This document shows positions 5,767 to 9,634 of a stretch of DNA of 9,634 nt, in pieces. Position 1 is the first letter of the stretch. Each line of letters begins with the position of its first letter. The notes under the pieces were generated by a model that had not been told where the DNA came from, ran no database searches, and saw only the letters and a list, made by a program, of their open reading frames with translations. The stretch covers positions 1 through 9,634 of the forward strand of contig CAJGDR010000037.1 of assembly GCA_904502205.1 (NCBI GenBank). The letters are read 5' to 3'. Source of the DNA: an uncultured Bacilli bacterium. Its GTDB lineage: Bacteria; Bacillota_I; Bacilli_A; ML615J-28; CAG-313. The translations under genes and the position numbers were made by a program.

Positions 5767-7299
5767 ATGAGAAGTTTAATTGAAAAGTTAAAAGAAGCTG
5801 CGATGTCGGTTTTACCGATATTTGCGATTGTTATTGTTTTATTTTGTACTAGTCTTACAGATTTTTCGAAATTTGAAGTTGTTACTTTTTTAATATCAAC
5901 AGTTTTATTAATCTTTGGTATTGGATTATTTAGTTTAGGTGCAGACCTTGCGATGACACCAATGGGATCAAGTGTTGGTGCGGGACTTGCAAAAAAACGT
6001 AAACTTGGTTTACTTTGTGGTGTTGCATTCTTATTAGGTTTTTTAATTACTATTGCAGAACCTGATTTATCAGTACTTGGTGATCAAGTAAATGGTGTTA
6101 TGGATAAAACAACATTGATTGTAGCAATTTCTGTTGGTGTTGCTTTATTTATTGTAATTGGTATTTTTAAAATTATTTTTAAGAAAAGCTTATCAAGTAT
6201 TTTAATGTTATTTTATATGTTACTATTTGCTCTTGGTCTTTTAGTAATGATTGGTGGTAAAAGTGATTTATTACCACTAGCATTTGACTCAGGTGGTGTA
6301 ACAACAGGACCTATTACAGTTCCATTCTTAATGTCATTAGGACTTGGGATTGCACATATTTTAAGTGGTAAAAACGCTAAAGAAGATAGTTTCGGTTTTG
6401 TTGCATTATGTTCAGTAGGACCAATCTTAGTAGTATTATTACTTAGTATCTTTAGTAAAAATGATGTAACTACTCCACCACTTGATTATTCATTATTTGA
6501 TGAAGGTAAAAGTGTTATTTCAGTTGTTATACATGAATTTTTATTAAAAGCAAAAGAAGTATTACTTGCTCTTGGAATGATTGTTGCAGCATTTATTGTT
6601 TGTCAATTAACATTCTTAAAATTACCTTTAAATAAACTTAAGAAAATATTTATTGGTATCTTATACACATTTATTGGTCTAGTAATTTTCTTAGCATCTG
6701 TAACAATTGGTTACATGCCAGTTGGATTTGAACTTGGTAAACAAATTTCAACTGCTAATAAAAACTTATTAATTCCACTTGGATTTTTAATGGGTATGCT
6801 TGTAGTACTAGCCGAACCTGCTGTGCACATCTTGAAAAAACAAGTAGAAGAAACAACAGGTGGTTTCATCACTAAACGTTCGATGACAATTGGTCTTAGT
6901 ATCGGGGTAGGTATTTCATTATGCCTTTCAATGATTCGAATTATTTATGATTTTAATTTAATGTATATTGTAATTCCTGGATACTTTATTTCTTTAGGAT
7001 TATCATTCTTTGTACCAAAAATTTATACTGCTATTGCCTTTGACTCAGGGGGAGTAGCGAGTGGTCCAATGACATCAACATTTATATTACCTTTTGCGGT
7101 AGGTGCATGTTTAATGTGTCAAGGAAATGAAGCTATTTTAAGAGATGGATTTGGTATTGTTGCACTTGTTGCGATGACTCCACTTATTACTATCCAATTA
7201 TTAGGTTTTAAAGCGATTGTTCAAAATAAAGTAAAAGAATCAATTGCAATGAAACGTATCTTAGATGAAGATGATGAACAAATCATCGATTTTATGTAG
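5767..7299 (+). CDS. Fused double-DUF1538 membrane protein, putative ion antiporter/transporter
   Basis: A 510-residue integral membrane protein with about a dozen or more hydrophobic segments and two homologous halves. The halves share AEPDLSVLGDQV (97-108) with AEPAVHILKKQV (349-360), AFDSGGVTTGPIT (172-184) with AFDSGGVASGPMT (424-436), and FGFVAL (209-214) with FGIVAL (462-467). I recall two separate DUF1538 proteins, UmpA and UmpB of Halomonas, being reported as a two-component Na+/H+ antiporter; here both halves are in one chain. The repeated FDSGG(V)xxGP motif, with its Asp in a membrane setting, is the likely ion or substrate path. The acidic C-terminus (DEDDEQIIDFM) is cytoplasmic-looking and could contact a regulator. 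The start at 5767 is set by AAGGGAG; a 10-codon longer form is unlikely. It is followed at once by two PII-like genes, a known DUF1538 companion, so gating by PII is probable. The transported species is not shown. Confidence 0.9.
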   Translation: MRSLIEKLKEAAMSVLPIFAIVIVLFCTSLTDFSKFEVVTFLISTVLLIFGIGLFSLGADLAMTPMGSSVGAGLAKKRKLGLLCGVAFLLGFLITIAEPDLSVLGDQVNGVMDKTTLIVAISVGVALFIVIGIFKIIFKKSLSSILMLFYMLLFALGLLVMIGGKSDLLPLAFDSGGVTTGPITVPFLMSLGLGIAHILSGKNAKEDSFGFVALCSVGPILVVLLLSIFSKNDVTTPPLDYSLFDEGKSVISVVIHEFLLKAKEVLLALGMIVAAFIVCQLTFLKLPLNKLKKIFIGILYTFIGLVIFLASVTIGYMPVGFELGKQISTANKNLLIPLGFLMGMLVVLAEPAVHILKKQVEETTGGFITKRSMTIGLSIGVGISLCLSMIRIIYDFNLMYIVIPGYFISLGLSFFVPKIYTAIAFDSGGVASGPMTSTFILPFAVGACLMCQGNEAILRDGFGIVALVAMTPLITIQLLGFKAIVQNKVKESIAMKRILDEDDEQIIDFM

Positions 7300-7303
7300 G
7301 TGA
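7298..7303 (+). promoter_or_regulatory. Ribosome binding site fixing the first PII-like start
   Basis: AGGTGA, 5 nt before the ATG at 7309 and overlapping the DUF1538 stop. The GTG at 7300 lies inside this site and is not a start. The same AGGTGAATA arrangement recurs at 7668 for the next gene. Confidence 0.85.
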
Positions 7304-7308
7304 ATAAT

Positions 7309-7677
7309 ATGGCTACAAAAAATAATAATAGTTCAATTAAAAAAGCAAAACTTTTAGTTACAATTGTTGACCGTAATAAAATAGAATATTATACTGATGT
7401 ATTATCAGGTTTTGAAATTAATTTACAAATGGTTCTTTATGGACAAGGAACTGCAAGTACAACTACACTTGAATTATTAGGTCTTAACAATAATAAAGGT
7501 ATTATTTTGAGTGTTGTAAGAACTGATATGATTAAAACAGTCTTAAACACTTTAGAAGAAAAATTTCAAACAATTCGAAATGGTAAAGGGATAGCTTGTG
7601 TTGTACCAATTTCTTCAGTAATTGGTCTATCAATTTATCAATTCATGATTAATAATCGTAAAAATCGAGGTGAATAG
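7309..7677 (+). CDS. PII-like signalling protein (first of two)
   Basis: A 122-residue protein with a ferredoxin-like PII pattern: KKAKLLVTIVDRNKIEYYTDVL (strand-helix), YGQGTASTTTLELLG (T-loop region), KGIILSVVRTDMIKTVLNTLEEKF (strand-helix), then NGKGIACVVPISSVIGL, the counterpart of the PII C-terminal signature G-x-GIAF-VP-V. PII proteins are trimers that sense ATP/ADP and often 2-oxoglutarate and act by docking on transporters or enzymes. The T-loop is short and lacks the uridylylated Tyr of GlnB/GlnK, so covalent control and the classic nitrogen role are unlikely. An Asn/Lys-rich N-terminal extension (about 10 residues) and a basic tail are present. It is adjacent to DUF1538, so the membrane protein is the obvious partner. 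The true start is the ATG at 7309; the GTG at 7300 is within the ribosome binding site. Confidence 0.82.
   Translation: MATKNNNSSIKKAKLLVTIVDRNKIEYYTDVLSGFEINLQMVLYGQGTASTTTLELLGLNNNKGIILSVVRTDMIKTVLNTLEEKFQTIRNGKGIACVVPISSVIGLSIYQFMINNRKNRGE
7668..7673 (+). promoter_or_regulatory. Ribosome binding site fixing the second PII-like start
   Basis: AGGTGA, 5 nt before the ATG at 7679, encoded by the last sense codons of the previous gene. The in-frame GTG at 7670 lies within it and is rejected as a start. Confidence 0.85.
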
Positions 7678-7678
7678 A

Positions 7679-8035
7679 ATGGAAAATCAATTTGAAATGG
7701 TTTTTGCAATCGTTAATAGTGGTTATACAGATGATGTAATGGCTGCTGTTAAAGAATGCGGTGCAACAGGTGGTACAATTCTTAATGCAAGAGGTACTGC
7801 AAATACAGAAATTGAAAAATTCTTCGGTATTTCAATTTCATCAGAAAAAGAGCTTGTAATGATTGTTATTCCAACATCAATTAAAAAAGATGTACTACAC
7901 GCAATATATCAAAAAGTAGGACTTGACACACCAGGTCAAGGTATTGCTTTTACTGTGCCAGTTGATGATGTAGTTGGTATTAATAAAAATATAGCTCCTA
8001 AAAAAGCTAAGAAAGAAGTAACTAATGAAGAATAA
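7679..8035 (+). CDS. PII-like signalling protein (second of two)
   Basis: A 118-residue PII-family protein, closer to canonical PII than its neighbour. It reads FEMVFAIVNSGYTDDVMAAVKECGATGGTILNARGTAN (strand-helix-strand into the T-loop), ELVMIVIPTSIKKDVLHAIYQKVG, and PGQGIAFTVPVDDVVGI (86-101), the C-terminal PII signature. The T-loop is shortened and lacks the GlnB/GlnK Tyr51. A Lys-rich tail (KKAKKE) follows the fold. It starts one base after the first PII gene, and its last 11 bases overlap the start of the agmatinase gene, which points to coupled translation. The two PII-like proteins are clearly paralogous (GQGTAST and ARGTANT at the same place), so a heterotrimer or two separate sensors gating the DUF1538 protein are both possible. 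The nucleotide or metabolite sensed is unknown. Confidence 0.88.
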   Translation: MENQFEMVFAIVNSGYTDDVMAAVKECGATGGTILNARGTANTEIEKFFGISISSEKELVMIVIPTSIKKDVLHAIYQKVGLDTPGQGIAFTVPVDDVVGINKNIAPKKAKKEVTNEE

Positions 8036-8894
8036 ACCTTTTAGGGAATTATTAACGGAAGATATTAAAAAAGCTGATTGTATATTAACTGGTATTCCTT
8101 ATGATAAAGGATGCTCAGTCGGTAAAGGTGCAAGATTTGCACCAAAAAGAATTCGTGAATTATCAGGGTGTCTTCCAGCATTTACAAAAGATGGTGTTGA
8201 TCTTAGAAACTTTAAGATCTATGACAATGGCGATATTGTTAAGTTTGATAAATTAGAAAAAGAAATGAATAAATTATATGATATGAAACCATTCAAGTTA
8301 TTTATTGGTGGTGATCATTCAGTTTCAATTCCTCTTCAAAAAGCTTTTATCGAAAACAGTATTAAAAATGGAAAAACACCTGTTATTATTCATATTGATG
8401 CTCATCCAGATATTTTAGATTTTTATGATGGATCTAAAATGTCTCACGCATGTACAAATAAAAGAGCAATCGATAATGGTTTAATGACAAGTAATTTAGT
8501 AATGCTTGGAATTCGTGGTTTTGAAGCATACGAAGTTACTTATTTAAAACAACATCCTGAAATTGAAGTATATACTAGTACATACGTTAATAAAGAGGGA
8601 ATTGATGGTATTATCAAAAAATTAAAAAAGCGTTTTGATAATGACTTATATGAAATTTATTTATCATATGATATTGATGCTAATGATCCAGCTTTCGCAC
8701 CAGGAACTGGAACACCAGAACATTTTGGTGTTGACAGCAAAGATATCTTAAAATTTGTTACAAATATTATTAGTAGTTTAAATGTAAAAGTGATGGATAT
8801 CGTTGAAGTATCACCAACACTTGATATAAATAATATGACTAGTTGGTTAGTTTTAAAAACACTACTTGAAGTATTTGAAACACTAAAAAAATAG
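8025..8894 (+). CDS. speB: Agmatinase-type ureohydrolase (SpeB family)
   Basis: A 289-residue cytosolic Mn2+ enzyme of the arginase/agmatinase family, which hydrolyses agmatine to putrescine and urea. All six metal ligands are present: H98 in GGDHS, D125, H127 and D129 in DAHPD, and D216 and D218 in SYDID. Agmatinase-like context includes GTGTPEHFG (227-235), the MSHACTNKRAIDNG stretch after DAHPD, and EVSP (261-264). Length is normal for the family. It begins within the last codons of the PII-like gene (11-bp overlap), with only a weak purine-rich site (GAAAGAAG) upstream, so reinitiation is likely. The SpeD homologue follows 9 bases later, which supports a polyamine role. Other ureohydrolase substrates (guanidinobutyrate, formiminoglutamate) cannot be excluded from motifs, but the SpeD neighbour favours agmatine. 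The window holds no PLP-type arginine decarboxylase. Confidence 0.87.
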   Translation: MKNKPFRELLTEDIKKADCILTGIPYDKGCSVGKGARFAPKRIRELSGCLPAFTKDGVDLRNFKIYDNGDIVKFDKLEKEMNKLYDMKPFKLFIGGDHSVSIPLQKAFIENSIKNGKTPVIIHIDAHPDILDFYDGSKMSHACTNKRAIDNGLMTSNLVMLGIRGFEAYEVTYLKQHPEIEVYTSTYVNKEGIDGIIKKLKKRFDNDLYEIYLSYDIDANDPAFAPGTGTPEHFGVDSKDILKFVTNIISSLNVKVMDIVEVSPTLDINNMTSWLVLKTLLEVFETLKK

Positions 8895-8903
8895 CGAGGT
8901 CTT

Positions 8904-9634
8904 ATGAAACATATTACACTTGATTGCTATGGAGCAATCTCTAATCAATTAGATGACATGAAAGTCATCAACAATGTCTTAACTAATCTTACATATGAAC
9001 TAGATTTAGACCCAATTTGTCCACCAACTATTATTCCTTATTATTATGGAAAAGTAAAAGAAGATATTGGTATTAGTGCCTTTGTTATCTTAGATGGTGG
9101 TCATGTAACTATTCATACTTTCCCTTTGAGAGAATGTTACTTTGTCGATGTATTTTCAACACGTGATTTTAATGAACAAGAAGTTTACAATTTCTTTTTA
9201 AATGCACTACCTTTTAGTGAAAAGAAATCAAAATTTGATGTTAGAAATCGACTTGTAAAAACATTTGAAGTCGGTGAATATGATTCAGTTGTCGATTTTG
9301 GTCCACACGTTATGGCGGAAATTGAATGTGAAAAACCTGCCTCAATGGAAGGAATGTTTGATTTCTTAGAAAAAATGGCTTTAGATATTGATATGGATCC
9401 AATTACAAGACCATACATTATTAAAAGTAGTATGGAAGATCCAAACTATTTATCGGGTATTATTGTAATTGCTCAAAGTCATATTTCATTACACTATGAC
9501 TACAAACAAAACAAAATCTATGCCGATATTTTCTCATGTGCACCATTTGATTTTACACTTGTACCAGAATATTTTTCAAAATTCGGTAAAGTTGTTTCTA
9601 ATCAATTAGTATCACGTGGAACTAAACATATTTA
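8904..9634 (+). CDS. Tandem-duplicated SpeD-family (AdoMet decarboxylase-like) protein, 3' end at window edge
   Basis: An open frame of 243 full codons that runs into the right edge; the last two bases are TA, so the stop could be the very next base or the protein may continue. GAGGT (8896-8900) precedes the ATG. Two copies of the SpeD fold are visible. Residues 1-115 include GISAFVILDGGHVTIHTFP...VDVFST, and residues 125-243 include GIIVIAQSHISLHY...ADIFSC. In Thermotoga-type SpeD the pyruvoyl Ser, the His at +5 and the Cys at +20 are essential. The second copy keeps all three (S192, H197, C212), while the first has G66, H71 and T86 and cannot form the cofactor. The Glu before the cleavage Ser is Gln191. 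Family members decarboxylate AdoMet for spermidine synthesis, but some homologues have become pyruvoyl arginine or ornithine decarboxylases. With agmatinase directly upstream, either role is possible, so I withhold the symbol speD. Confidence 0.82.
   Translation, partial: MKHITLDCYGAISNQLDDMKVINNVLTNLTYELDLDPICPPTIIPYYYGKVKEDIGISAFVILDGGHVTIHTFPLRECYFVDVFSTRDFNEQEVYNFFLNALPFSEKKSKFDVRNRLVKTFEVGEYDSVVDFGPHVMAEIECEKPASMEGMFDFLEKMALDIDMDPITRPYIIKSSMEDPNYLSGIIVIAQSHISLHYDYKQNKIYADIFSCAPFDFTLVPEYFSKFGKVVSNQLVSRGTKHI

Noticed and set aside
7300..7308. GTG start of the first PII-like gene (and likewise GTG 7670 of the second)
   Set aside because: Both GTG codons are part of AGGTGA ribosome binding sites placed 5 nt before in-frame ATG codons.
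9185..9418. Minus-strand open frame of 77 codons
   Set aside because: It lies wholly inside the SpeD-family gene on the opposite strand, has no recognisable domain, and the + strand frame has clear catalytic motifs.

Overview
The window reads as a low-GC (roughly 30% by eye), Gram-positive-type bacterial chromosome. Supporting signs are AT-rich codon use, strong AGG-type ribosome binding sites, textbook TTGACA/TATAAT promoters and long intrinsic terminators. TGG encodes Trp and no internal TGA needs to be read through, so the standard code fits and a UGA-Trp mycoplasma is excluded. DUF4250, DUF2130 and the other families suggest an anaerobic Bacilli/Clostridia lineage (for example Erysipelotrichia or an uncultured relative). 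That placement is inference. All genes are on the + strand except one repressor.

Positions 1-2025: tail of an operon with an ABC exporter half-transporter (5' end outside the window), a MarR-type regulator and a small DUF4250 protein, closed by a 13-bp hairpin. Positions 2024-3803: a self-contained divergent pair, a small XRE/Cro-CI-type repressor (-) and an AlbA_2/Schlafen-type plus HATPase_c_4 protein (+). They share a 128-bp control region with two consensus promoters and three evenly spaced copies of one dyad (ATGTA-N5-TACAT), a phage-switch-like layout. Each outer side is closed by a perfect hairpin. Positions 3807-5641: a two-gene unit with an unusually short Sfp-type phosphopantetheinyl transferase and a coiled-coil DUF2130 protein with a candidate nuclease-like D...ExK motif.

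Positions 5655-9634: a tightly packed operon that runs off the right end. A 14-bp palindrome abuts the -35 box of an extended -10 promoter, followed by a small hairpin with a U tract in the leader. The genes are a fused double-DUF1538 membrane protein, two different PII-like proteins, an agmatinase-type ureohydrolase (speB) and a tandem-duplicated S-adenosylmethionine-decarboxylase homologue (SpeD family). In the SpeD homologue only the second half keeps the pyruvoyl Ser, His and Cys. The spacing (1-bp gap, 11-bp overlap, 9-bp gap) argues for one transcript.

The most interesting hypothesis is that this operon links a PII-gated membrane protein to polyamine synthesis. In it the duplicated SpeD could be either an AdoMet decarboxylase or a neofunctionalised arginine/ornithine decarboxylase feeding the agmatinase next door. 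No tRNA, rRNA, CRISPR array, insertion sequence or gene-free stretch over 300 bases was seen.
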